Assembly: GCF_025685605.1 (NCBI RefSeq)
Contig: NZ_JAGTUT010000001.1
Span: 4,340,001 to 4,404,000 of the forward strand
Reading direction: 5' to 3'
Origin: Granulicella arctica
GTDB lineage: Bacteria; Acidobacteriota; Terriglobia; Terriglobales; Acidobacteriaceae
DNA length: 64,000 nucleotides
Made by a program: the position numbers and the translations under genes
Notes under the pieces: model-generated
Seen by the model: only the letters and a program-made list of their open reading frames with translations
What the model was told of the DNA's origin: nothing
The model's database searches: none
Shown: positions 33,549 to 41,829 of the stretch, in pieces
Numbering within the stretch: position 1 is the first letter of the stretch
Layout: every line of letters begins with the position of its first letter

Positions 33549-36137
33549 CTATTTGTCCATGAGCTTCATGATGAGGAGCGTCATGTCGTCGTGTTGCTCC
33601 GCGCCAGCAGTGAATTGATCAGCAGCTTTGAAGATGTGTTCGATGATTTCGGACGCCGAAGCGGATGTGTGGCCGGGAGCTGCTTCAAGCATGCGGGTCT
33701 CTCCCCACTCTTCATCGTCGGCGGTCATGGCTTCGCTGATGCCGTCGGTGTAGGCGATGAGAAGATCTCCGGCTTCAAGGATCAAGGACTGTGCCTCGTA
33801 GTCGACGAGGGGAAGGAGGCCAACGACAGGACCGCAGGCTTCGAGGCGGTCGAGCTTTCCGGACTGTGCTCTTGCGACGATCGGTGGATTGTGTCCTGCG
33901 TTGACATAGCGCAGTTCGCGGGTCTGCGGGTTGAAGGTGGCAAAGAAGAAGGTAGCGTAGCGGCTACTGGAGGATGCTTCGTAGACGAGGCGATTTACTT
34001 TCTGCATCATCCGAGCCAGATCGTCTGGCGTGTCCAGAATGAGACCGCGGAGCGAGGCGCGGAGACTTGCCATGATGAGTGCGGCGGAGATGCCCTTGCC
34101 GGAGACGTCGCCGATTGTGAAGCCAAGATTGCCATCTTCCATCTCGATCAAATCGTAGTAGTCGCCGCCGACTTCGGAGGCGGGACGGCACATGCCGGCG
34201 AGACTGACACCCGGAATGGCCGGAATGATCTGGGGAAAGAGCCGCTGCTGGACCTCGCGGGCGATCTCGATCTCGCGATTCATGCGCTCACGCTGCGAGG
34301 CCTGGCTTGCAAGGGTCTGAACGAGTTCGGCGACTTCGAGGGTCAGGCCAGTCTGGGCGGCAACGGATTGCAGGATGCGAAGGTCGGTGGGAGTGTAGGC
34401 CTCCTCTGACCTCTTCGAACCGAGCGCGAGCAGACCGAGCAGACGCGTGCGCCCCGACAAGGGGAGCAGGAGTTCGACGCTGATCTGGCGGAGGAGCGCC
34501 TGCTCGCCGGCATCAGCCTCGGTGAACCATTCTTCAGGACGATCGCGGTAGAGGGTTGCGGGTTGATTCGTTCGTTCGAGATTCAGAATAGTCGCGGACT
34601 GCGGAGTGAAGGAGACTCCGCCGTCGAGATCCATGCCAAAGGATTGCTGGAGGTAGAAGGTGTTGGTGCCGCGGAGCATGATGGCGATCTGCGGGACATG
34701 CAGGACCTCCGAGATGCGTCGGAGGACGGTGTCGACGAGTGCATCTTTATCGGTGAGCTGACGGACCTGCTCAGAGAGTTCGCTGAGCACGATTTCGCTG
34801 TTGTAGGCCTCGCGGAAGAACCTGCGATCAAGCCAGCGTTGCAGGCGATGGCTAAGGCCGTCGCGCCGTAGAAAGACTTGAAAGAGCGCACCGATGCAGA
34901 CTGCCAGGAGAACGAAGGTGAGGACCTGATGTTGTTTGCGCTGCATCATCGGGAAGATGAAGTGGATGATGACGAAGGCAACGACTGCGATTTCGATGAC
35001 GAGGATTGTGGCGCGGGCGAGGAGATATTTGGTGCCCATGCGGAGGAGGATGCGGACGTCCATGGCGCGCTGGACGATGAGGACGTAGGCGAGGGTTAAG
35101 GGAAAGAAGGAGTCGAAGGGAATGATCGCGACGAACCAGTTTCCGTGATGCGGGTCGAAGCCGAAGAGGGGTGCGATGGCAAAGATGAGGAGCAGGGGAC
35201 CGAGAGTGAGGGCGCTCCCGATAGCCAGAACTCGCAGGCGTCGACGTGCGTCTGCGGTCGAGGCTGTGCGGAGCTTATCGATCAGCGCGACGAGGAACAG
35301 AATGACGCAGACAATCTCCAGACTGGCCGTTACGTGGTCAGCCAAGACCTGAAGTGACATCAGTGGTCGGATGAGGTTGACGGAGAGAATCTGTCCTGCG
35401 TTGAAACCGATTTCGAGAAGAGAGACGCAGAGGCCCACCGCTAAAATCAAGTATTTGAACCAAGGAAAGCGCAGGTCGGCTCGCCAGCGTTCGGGAAAGA
35501 GGAAGCCGAACCAGAGAAAGGCGGGAAAGGCTGCGGACTGGATGATGCTGTTCCAAAGAAAGAGGAGCAGGTACCAGGGATGTGGCCAGAATCTCCAGTC
35601 GAGATTACCGTAGAGGGTCTCAGGCAAGGTAAGGAGCAGGAGGGCAAGCCAGGCGTTGAGATCGCGCGGAAGGGCGGCAACGATCCAGTATCCGGCAAAC
35701 AGACTAAGCAGAGGCACGCCCAGAATGGCGATAAGAAAGGTGAGCAACTTGCCGATCGTCCAGTCCGGACCTTCGCGGGGGGCTAGCTGAAGATGGGCAG
35801 TTCGCGTGGTCCCGGAGGGTGATCGGACAGAAACTTCAATGGTCTGGCCTGGACTGGAGCGTTGGAGCAGGTCATGGATCTGGGCGTACCCAGTAAACGG
35901 AGTGCCGTCTAATGCGATCAGGAAGTCACCCTCGGAGAGGCCACCAGCCTTCGCTTCTTTATCGAGCCTCTGGAGGGTCTGCCCGTCATCGCGGAAGTTG
36001 AACGGATCGTTTGCGTAGCGTCCGGCGTGGAAGAACTCTTCGCGTAGAGCGATGGTTCCTGTGATGTAGTACGTCATGCTGATCGCGGCAAAGACGATGA
36101 GCAGAACGTACGAACCTAACCTGGACTTGCTCTTCAT
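33549..36137 (-). CDS. Membrane PDZ-GAF-SpoIIE protein serine phosphatase
   Basis: 862 residues. After an initial helix (YVLLIVFAAISMTYYITGTIA) comes a periplasmic PDZ-like segment (KAGGLSEGDFLIALDGTPFTGYAQIHDLLQRSSPGQTIEVSVRSPSG, residues 60-110). About eight further helices follow (to about 420), then a GAF domain (VDTVLRRISEVLHVPQIAIMLRG through LGLLALGSKRSEEAYTPTDLRILQSVAAQTGLTLE), a linker helix EIEIAREVQQRLFPQ, and the SpoIIE/RsbU PP2C domain: RPASEVGGDYYDLIEMEDGNLGFTIGDVSGKGISAALIMASLRASLR and AYTDGISEAMTADDEEWGE with the metal aspartates. Such proteins dephosphorylate anti-sigma-antagonist proteins; no partner gene is adjacent. Confidence 0.92.
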   Translation of the reverse strand: MKSKSRLGSYVLLIVFAAISMTYYITGTIALREEFFHAGRYANDPFNFRDDGQTLQRLDKEAKAGGLSEGDFLIALDGTPFTGYAQIHDLLQRSSPGQTIEVSVRSPSGTTRTAHLQLAPREGPDWTIGKLLTFLIAILGVPLLSLFAGYWIVAALPRDLNAWLALLLLTLPETLYGNLDWRFWPHPWYLLLFLWNSIIQSAAFPAFLWFGFLFPERWRADLRFPWFKYLILAVGLCVSLLEIGFNAGQILSVNLIRPLMSLQVLADHVTASLEIVCVILFLVALIDKLRTASTADARRRLRVLAIGSALTLGPLLLIFAIAPLFGFDPHHGNWFVAIIPFDSFFPLTLAYVLIVQRAMDVRILLRMGTKYLLARATILVIEIAVVAFVIIHFIFPMMQRKQHQVLTFVLLAVCIGALFQVFLRRDGLSHRLQRWLDRRFFREAYNSEIVLSELSEQVRQLTDKDALVDTVLRRISEVLHVPQIAIMLRGTNTFYLQQSFGMDLDGGVSFTPQSATILNLERTNQPATLYRDRPEEWFTEADAGEQALLRQISVELLLPLSGRTRLLGLLALGSKRSEEAYTPTDLRILQSVAAQTGLTLEVAELVQTLASQASQRERMNREIEIAREVQQRLFPQIIPAIPGVSLAGMCRPASEVGGDYYDLIEMEDGNLGFTIGDVSGKGISAALIMASLRASLRGLILDTPDDLARMMQKVNRLVYEASSSSRYATFFFATFNPQTRELRYVNAGHNPPIVARAQSGKLDRLEACGPVVGLLPLVDYEAQSLILEAGDLLIAYTDGISEAMTADDEEWGETRMLEAAPGHTSASASEIIEHIFKAADQFTAGAEQHDDMTLLIMKLMDK

Positions 36138-36180
36138 GGGTCCCGAATCCTCGTACTTACTTTACGGTACAGAACTAGTC

Positions 36181-36456
36181 CATGGGTGACTTCAAACGGG
36201 CACTGCAAAACTTCCTCGACCGGCCGGTCGTAGACAAAACGGGGCTTGCGGGTCAGTTTGATTTTTGATCTAAGCTTTATGCCTCATGAGAACGTGTTTG
36301 GTGGGCGGGTTCACCTGCCGACAGTGGACTCGGGTGCGACGGCGCCTGAGCTTTATACGGCGATGTAGGAGCAACTTGAGCTGAAGCTGAGCCCATTTAT
36401 AGGACAAGTGTAAGTGCTGGGTGATCGATCATATCGAGCGACCTTCGCCGAACTAA
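36181..36456 (+). pseudogene. Decayed 3' part of a TIGR03435-family gene
   Basis: Conceptual translation in shifting frames matches the C-terminal half of the neighbouring TIGR03435 proteins in order: DRPVVDKTGLAGQFDF then a stop and frame shift, DLSFMP, FGGRVHLPTVD, APELYTAM-stop-EQLELKLSP, IGQV then stop, and in a third frame VIDHIERPSPN followed by TAA at 36454-36456. At least two frame shifts and three internal stops make it a pseudogene. The upstream half is missing, so it is a truncated copy. It lies between the phosphatase gene and an intact TIGR03435 gene. Confidence 0.85.
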
Positions 36457-36569
36457 TTATTCTGAAACGATTCTGGCAATGCCAGATCAAATGTCCCGAA
36501 AAGGTGAGATGTAAAGGTCCACTTCTTCGGTCCTTCATTGCGCTATTCTTCACCTCTGAGTTCATTTCC

Positions 36570-37535
36570 ATGTGCCGAACCTTCGTCATCCTCTGCATTC
36601 TTGCTTTCGCCTCTGCTTTCGCCCAGAGCTCGCCTAGCCGTGCGTCGCCTGCCTTCGACGTCGCTTCAGTTCGGCCCAGCAAGCTGAACTCCCCGGCGCA
36701 CAGCAACGTTCCTCTCGACGCCGGTAACGTGTACGCATTGATTGGCCCAGACGAAACGCGGAGCGCCGCTGGCGGATTGTTCATCGCGACCCACCAAGCG
36801 TTATGGCGTTACATCACGTTTGCATACAAGCTTTCCGGGACACAGGAGCTTGCTCTTCGCTTCAATATGTTTTCCGGTGCACCAAAGTCCGGCGCGCCCT
36901 TCTGGGTTACTGGCTCCTTCGACGCTGCGCCGGAATACTTTGACATTTCGGCGCGCGCACCGGCCGATACGTCCATGGACCAGATGCGTCTCATGATGCA
37001 GGCTCTGCTTGCCGACCGCTTCCATTTGACGATCCACAATCTCTCCGCCAACACTCCTGTCTTTGCACTTGTTCTTGCGAAACCCGGCTTTACCGGCCCC
37101 AATCTTCAGCCTCATTCCTCCTTCGACACTTGCGGTGTCCCTACTCCCGATCTGCCGCCTCATAACGCCGCGGCCTTTGTCATGGGCGAACTTCCGCCCG
37201 TCTGTGGCGTCATCGCACACGTCGCGTCCTCCGCCCCCGGCCCGCATTACGGTGGCCGCGCCGTTCCGCTCTCCCTATTGGTTACCTCAATCCCGACGAT
37301 GACTGGACTCGCTGCGATGCCTCGGCCCGTCGTCGATCAGACCAACCTCTCAGGACTTTACGACTTCACGTTGAACTGGATGCACGACCTCACCGGGGAA
37401 GAAGGTGCTGTCGCTGACAACGCAGCCAATTTTCGCACCGCTCTCAAGATCCAACTCGGCTTGGAACTCAAACCGTCCCATGCCCCCATCGGCTTTCTCA
37501 TCATCGACCACGTCGAGCGACCCTCGGAAAATTAG
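36570..37535 (+). CDS. TIGR03435-family exported protein
   Basis: 321 residues. A signal peptide (TFVILCILAFASAFA) precedes PAFDVASVRPSKLNSPA, the family entry motif. Later motifs: MRLMMQALLADRFHLTIHN, RPVVDQTNLSGLYDFTLNW, FRTALKIQLGLELKP and the C-terminal LIIDHVERPSEN. TIGR03435 proteins are known from soil Acidobacteria, often as multicopy genes, with no established function. A Cys pair (DTCGVP and PVCGVI) could form a disulfide. I chose ATG 36570; the longer frame from 36414 reads through the pseudogene's tail. A small hairpin at 37550-37564 follows the stop. Confidence 0.88.
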   Translation: MCRTFVILCILAFASAFAQSSPSRASPAFDVASVRPSKLNSPAHSNVPLDAGNVYALIGPDETRSAAGGLFIATHQALWRYITFAYKLSGTQELALRFNMFSGAPKSGAPFWVTGSFDAAPEYFDISARAPADTSMDQMRLMMQALLADRFHLTIHNLSANTPVFALVLAKPGFTGPNLQPHSSFDTCGVPTPDLPPHNAAAFVMGELPPVCGVIAHVASSAPGPHYGGRAVPLSLLVTSIPTMTGLAAMPRPVVDQTNLSGLYDFTLNWMHDLTGEEGAVADNAANFRTALKIQLGLELKPSHAPIGFLIIDHVERPSEN

Positions 37536-37549
37536 ACGGGGAGAATGAT

Positions 37550-37564
37550 GCGTCCGGCGGACGC
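37550..37564 (+). terminator. Short hairpin after a TIGR03435 gene
   Basis: GCGTCC-GGC-GGACGC is a perfect 6-base inverted repeat starting 15 bases after the stop at 37535, followed closely by GCGGC-TTGTC-GCCGC (about 37566-37580). The double stem suggests a transcription end between the convergent TIGR03435 genes; there is no U-tract. Confidence 0.5.
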
Positions 37565-37631
37565 CGCGGCTTGTCGCCGCAAGCGGATTGATGCTTACTT
37601 CTGGACTAGAGCACCGAAGACGATGAGTTGA

Positions 37632-38405
37632 CTAGTTCGACGTAGGTGTCTCATCGACATGGTCAATGACCAGCGTATCCACACTGACCTTTTCGGGCTT
37701 GAGTCTCAGTCCGAGTTGTTCTTCGAGGGCCGTAAAGAACGATGGAAGATCTGTGTCTGTGCTGCTGTCAGGCGCGTAAGTGAGGTCGACGTTGAACGTA
37801 CCTGAAAGACCGGTGTGGTCGACGACTGGAGTGTGCTCCACAAGGGCGAGAAGGCCGGCAAGTCCACTGAGAGTCACACCGCGTCCCTGGACACGGCCCG
37901 ACGAGATGAAGTTCTGCGAGGGCTCACCCGCTTTCTGTCCCTGCGTCACGGAGTCCGCAGCGACAGCGTGCAACTTCGGTCCATTCTTACTTACAAACAA
38001 ACCGTAGCCGGAGAGCTCACGCTTGCCTGGATGCACTTTGAGGTGGAACCGCTCGTTAAGCAGTTGCTGCATCATCGGACGAACCGAGTCTGGTGTTAGT
38101 GGGCTTCCGTCTGCGGCCGTCGCACGAAGGTCATAGTAGGCGTCGACCGCACCGTCACCACCGTCGATGTAGTTGAGTTTGTACGCCATCTGGATCAAGA
38201 TACGCAATGGAACACAGGTGAGCTCGTACTGTGAGCCACCAGGTGGCAGCATGCTGAAGCACCCTGGCGTCAGATGCGAAGGTCGAATGGATGCGGCCCC
38301 GAATGCAGGCTGTGGTGGGGCAGCAAGCTGCTGGGCCTGAGCCGCTCTCCAGATGAGCCCTGCGACCATCACGATCTGCAACGAACTAAGAATACATTTG
38401 CGCAT
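37632..38405 (-). CDS. TIGR03435-family exported protein
   Basis: 257 residues on the minus strand, convergent with the preceding paralogue. A signal peptide (CILSSLQIVMVAGLIWRAAQA) precedes PAFGAASIRPSHLTPGCFSMLPPGG. Family motifs: MMQQLLNERFHLKVHPGKRELSGYGLFVSKNGPKL, TPVVDHTGLSGTFNVDLTY, FFTALEEQLGLRLKPEKVSVDTLVIDHVDETPTSN. The start is ATG 38405; the frame extends to 38483 but the extra residues (SRDSRPSVSERRL) are not a signal. It is divergent from the next gene, 353 bases away. Function unknown. Confidence 0.87.
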   Translation of the reverse strand: MRKCILSSLQIVMVAGLIWRAAQAQQLAAPPQPAFGAASIRPSHLTPGCFSMLPPGGSQYELTCVPLRILIQMAYKLNYIDGGDGAVDAYYDLRATAADGSPLTPDSVRPMMQQLLNERFHLKVHPGKRELSGYGLFVSKNGPKLHAVAADSVTQGQKAGEPSQNFISSGRVQGRGVTLSGLAGLLALVEHTPVVDHTGLSGTFNVDLTYAPDSSTDTDLPSFFTALEEQLGLRLKPEKVSVDTLVIDHVDETPTSN

Positions 38406-38758
38406 TGAATTCCAAGGCAGAGAAACGCTGATGAGGCGCCGTTCGCTCACAGAAGGTCGCGAGTCCCGACTGCTCTCCATCATCGTACCGACCCGCTGGT
38501 TAGTTTTCCAGTGGCTCTCCTGCGTTTCAGGACAATCGCTTCGCCTGTGCCTTTTCCAGATTCCCGTTTTCAGCTAGATGCACGGGATCACACGAACAGG
38601 ATTGACGGGAGAACTATCTTTGATCCATTTTCATATTCTTCGCTTACTTTTTCAGGTAGCTCGTTGTCCAAGCGACATAGCCAGCACATGCGACTCATCT
38701 TTTCGGTTCTGGAAGGATTCTGTCACGGGACGAGAAGAAACTTTAAGGAGATATGTCG

Positions 38759-39892
38759 ATGAAGAAAGTTATACTTTGCCTCCTTGCTTGTGTCGTGTTG
38801 CTGGGGGCGGCCCTACAAGCACAGGATATCGTCGGTAACTGGCAAGGGATACTGAAGGCAGAGAAAGATCTGCGTGTCATTCTGATCATTGCAAAGGACA
38901 ATGGAAAGCTAAAAGCCACGATGTACAGCATCGATCAGGGTTCGATGGCTTTAGGGGCTTCTGCGGTGACACTGGATGGTGCGACCCTGAGGTACAAAGT
39001 AGACATGATCGGCGGCAGCTACGAAGGAAAACTCAGTGCGGATGGGAAGGTCCTGACAGGAACATGGTCGCAGGGAGCGACACCGCAGGCAATAGTTCTG
39101 GCACGCACTACGAAGGAGACAGCCTGGGAGATCCCAACACCTCCTCCTCCTGCCAAGCTGATGGCGGCGGATGCAGATCCGTCCTTTGAAGTCGCTACGA
39201 TCAAGCCAAATAATACGGGCGCTACAAGCATGCAGCAGCTCACGCTTAATGGACGTGACTTTCAGACCCGCGCCTCGTCTCTCGCAGACCTGATTGCCTT
39301 CTCCTATGAGGTTCAGGCAAAACAGATTGTCGGTGGTCCCGACTGGATCTTCAAGGATCGTTTCGACGTTGCGGGTGTGCCAGATCAGGAGGGCGCACCC
39401 AACCCACAGCAGGTGAGGACGATGATTCGCAAGCTGTTGGCCGAGCGATTTAAGCTTACCTTCCACAAAGACAAGCGAGAGATGTCGGCGTTCGTCGTCT
39501 CAGCCAGCAAGGGAATGGAGAAGCTAACGCCAACCCAGATGAATGGATCGCTTCCTGGAATCGGTATGAGACCCGCGACTGGTGGAATGACGCTAATGGT
39601 GCGCAACGGCACGATCGGAGACTTCACCGGCTTTCTGCAGACCCTTGTGCTGGACCGACCTGTCGTGGACAGGACCGGCCTAAAGAGCAAATTTGATTTC
39701 AGTGTCACCTTCCTGCCTGATGAAACCCAATTCAATGGTCACTCTCCGGTCGCAAAGCTGGCTGATGGCGTTGAACCGGCTCCAAGCCTGATCGAAGCGC
39801 TGTCGCAGCAGGTTGGGCTAAAGATGATCGCGGAGAAAACCGCTGTCGAGGTCATCGCGATCGACCATGTGGAGCAGTCATCTGCAAACTAG
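38759..39892 (+). CDS. TIGR03435-family protein with an extra N-terminal beta domain
   Basis: 377 residues. A signal peptide (VILCLLACVVLLGAALQA) leads into a roughly 95-residue beta-rich domain (DIVGNWQGILKAEKDLRVILIIAKDNGKLKATMYSIDQG through DGKVLTGTWSQGATPQAIVLART), a lipocalin-like repeat also seen in front of some acidobacterial hydrolases. The family domain follows: SFEVATIKPNNTGA, IRKLLAERFKLTFHKDKREMSAF, RPVVDRTGLKSKFDFSVTF, LSQQVGLKMIAEKTAVEVIAIDHVEQSSAN. ATG 38759 is preferred over 38753 because AAGGAG ends only 2-3 bases before the latter and 8-9 before the former. It starts a run of three plus-strand paralogues. Confidence 0.88.
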   Translation: MKKVILCLLACVVLLGAALQAQDIVGNWQGILKAEKDLRVILIIAKDNGKLKATMYSIDQGSMALGASAVTLDGATLRYKVDMIGGSYEGKLSADGKVLTGTWSQGATPQAIVLARTTKETAWEIPTPPPPAKLMAADADPSFEVATIKPNNTGATSMQQLTLNGRDFQTRASSLADLIAFSYEVQAKQIVGGPDWIFKDRFDVAGVPDQEGAPNPQQVRTMIRKLLAERFKLTFHKDKREMSAFVVSASKGMEKLTPTQMNGSLPGIGMRPATGGMTLMVRNGTIGDFTGFLQTLVLDRPVVDRTGLKSKFDFSVTFLPDETQFNGHSPVAKLADGVEPAPSLIEALSQQVGLKMIAEKTAVEVIAIDHVEQSSAN

Positions 39893-39955
39893 GTGTAGCC
39901 AACACCGCGCTCTTTGATAGCAATGCGCGCTTACCGCAGCAACGAGGCTTTCAGT

Positions 39956-40819
39956 ATGACCGCTTCTTTTCGTCGCATGATATTTCTTGTTGCTGTTCTT
40001 GCGTTGGCTCTCCCACTTGCACGTGCGCAGGATATGCCCATCATGGTGGACACGTCACCGAAGTCAACTATTCCTGATGCCAGTCTGCCACAGTATGACG
40101 TGACCTCCGTCAAAGAGCATCCGTCGGGCGAGCAGATGATGCGCATCATGAACAAGCCCGATGGCTTTAGCTGTACCAATATCCCCCTTAAGAGTCTGGT
40201 TGCCAACGCGTACGGTATCCGCCAGGATTTGATTTCTGGTGGCCCCAGTTGGGTGGGTTCTACCGGCTTTGACGTTGAAGCGAAGGTTGCTGGTGCCGAT
40301 GTGGAGGCCTTCAAAAAGCTTACTCCGCGGCAACGCAGTGGACTACTTCAAGCATTGTTAGCGGATCGATTCAAATTGAAGATTCATTCCGAGACGAAGG
40401 TTCTTCCTTTGTATGACATGGTCATCGCGAAAGGCGGCCTGAAGCTTAAGGCGTCGGCACCGGTCGAGGCTTCGGCGGAAGCAGTGAAGGACCCGGAGGC
40501 GGCCAGGCATCGTGGCATGATGACGATGGGGCCCGGTATGTTCAAAGGAGAGGGCATCTCCATCCAGGCCGTGGGCAATCAGTTCTCCTACATCATCCAC
40601 TACACGGTAATCGATAAAACAGGTCTTACGGGAACATATGATGTGAATTTGAAGTTCAGTCCTGACGATGCCGGGCCTCCGACAGGCGACACCTCTGCCG
40701 AGTCCAGCCCTACGATCTTTACGGCAGTGCAGGAGCAACTCGGACTGAAGCTGAATGCGACGAAGGGTCCGGTCGAGACCCTGATCATCGACCATGCAGA
40801 ACAGCCTTCCTCAAACTGA
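39956..40819 (+). CDS. TIGR03435-family exported protein
   Basis: 287 residues with a signal peptide (MIFLVAVLALALPLARA). The family domain includes QYDVTSVKEHPSGEQ, SGLLQALLADRFKLKIHSETKVLPLYDMVIAKGGLKLK, YTVIDKTGLTGTYDVNLKF, IFTAVQEQLGLKLNATKGPVETLIIDHAEQPSSN. ATG 39956 has GAGG 8 bases upstream; the frame extends to 39914. It follows the previous paralogue by 63 bases on the same strand, probably co-transcribed. Function unknown. Confidence 0.87.
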   Translation: MTASFRRMIFLVAVLALALPLARAQDMPIMVDTSPKSTIPDASLPQYDVTSVKEHPSGEQMMRIMNKPDGFSCTNIPLKSLVANAYGIRQDLISGGPSWVGSTGFDVEAKVAGADVEAFKKLTPRQRSGLLQALLADRFKLKIHSETKVLPLYDMVIAKGGLKLKASAPVEASAEAVKDPEAARHRGMMTMGPGMFKGEGISIQAVGNQFSYIIHYTVIDKTGLTGTYDVNLKFSPDDAGPPTGDTSAESSPTIFTAVQEQLGLKLNATKGPVETLIIDHAEQPSSN

Positions 40820-40889
40820 AACGGAATAGAGACTTCAATCGAATTATTTCGTCTTATAGCTATAAGACTGCATTCATGAGGCTTCCGCT

Positions 40890-41747
40890 TTGAGAGTGAA
40901 GACGTTTCGAACCATGCGCACCGGTGGAATGTTGTTGTTAGCAGGAATAGTGCACCTTACGTTCTTTCATGATCCGCTGCGAGGACAGAACTCATCCGCT
41001 CCCATAGTTGTTGGCCGCGATGTACCCACCGCGACGCCTGCCTTTGATGTCGTATCGATCAAGCCGAATAACACAGGCAGCGGAAATGTCAGTACCCGTA
41101 CGAGCGATGGTCACTTCGATGCCTCGAACGTTTCCCTGAGGATGTTGATCCTGAATGTTTATGACCTCAAGGAGAACCAGCTTACCGGATTGCCTCACTG
41201 GGCCGAATCCGATCGCTTCGATATCAAGGCTAAGATCTCGGAGCCCGATTCAGCAGTGATGAAGCATTTAACGCGGGAGCAACGGCAGGGGATGCTGGAG
41301 GTCATTCTGCTCGATCATTTCCAATTGAAGTTCCATCATGAACTAAAGACGCTGCCCGTATACGAGATGGTTCTGGTCAAAGATGGTCCGAAGTTCAAGG
41401 AAACAGCCGCAGCGGAGATGGCCAGCGAAACCGGAGTCAACGGTGTACGTGCGGGTAGTATAAGCATCCACAATACTCAACTCTATGCCACAGGTGTACC
41501 CCTATCCGATCTGGCTGCACAGCTCTCCGGTCAACTCCATCGCATCGTGATCGACAAAACAGGGCTAAACGGCAAATATAACCTGTCGCTCGCGTGGACA
41601 CCGGACGATACACCTCCCGGACAGGAGTCAACAGCGCCCACGCTCTTCACGGCGCTCCAAGAGCAGCTGGGCTTGAGGCTGCAGTCAACTAAAGCTGATG
41701 TCAAAATGTTTGTTGTTGATTCAGCCTCGCTGCCCGGTGACAATTGA
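40890..41747 (+). CDS. TIGR03435-family exported protein
   Basis: 285 residues with a hydrophobic N-terminus (GGMLLLAGIVHLTFFHDPLRG). Family motifs: PAFDVVSIKPNNTGSGN, QGMLEVILLDHFQLKFHHELKTLPVYEMVLVKDGPKFKE, RIVIDKTGLNGKYNLSLAW, LFTALQEQLGLRLQSTKADVKMFVVDSASLPGDN. The start is TTG with GAGG upstream; ATG at 40914 is an alternative. It is the last paralogue before the TonB receptor gene, 82 bases away, on the same strand. The C-terminal tail keeps the D and the final N but replaces the DH of its neighbours. Confidence 0.86.
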   Translation: MRVKTFRTMRTGGMLLLAGIVHLTFFHDPLRGQNSSAPIVVGRDVPTATPAFDVVSIKPNNTGSGNVSTRTSDGHFDASNVSLRMLILNVYDLKENQLTGLPHWAESDRFDIKAKISEPDSAVMKHLTREQRQGMLEVILLDHFQLKFHHELKTLPVYEMVLVKDGPKFKETAAAEMASETGVNGVRAGSISIHNTQLYATGVPLSDLAAQLSGQLHRIVIDKTGLNGKYNLSLAWTPDDTPPGQESTAPTLFTALQEQLGLRLQSTKADVKMFVVDSASLPGDN

Positions 41748-41829
41748 TCATTCCATACGAAGACCAAATTGTTGTGAATACCTCGACGCTGGTTGGTTTA
41801 GCCTTTCCTCCTCGGAGACTGAGAACATA

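Noticed and set aside
33591-34409. 272-residue plus-strand frame over the SpoIIE gene
   Set aside because: Antisense to the phosphatase domain whose motifs are complete.
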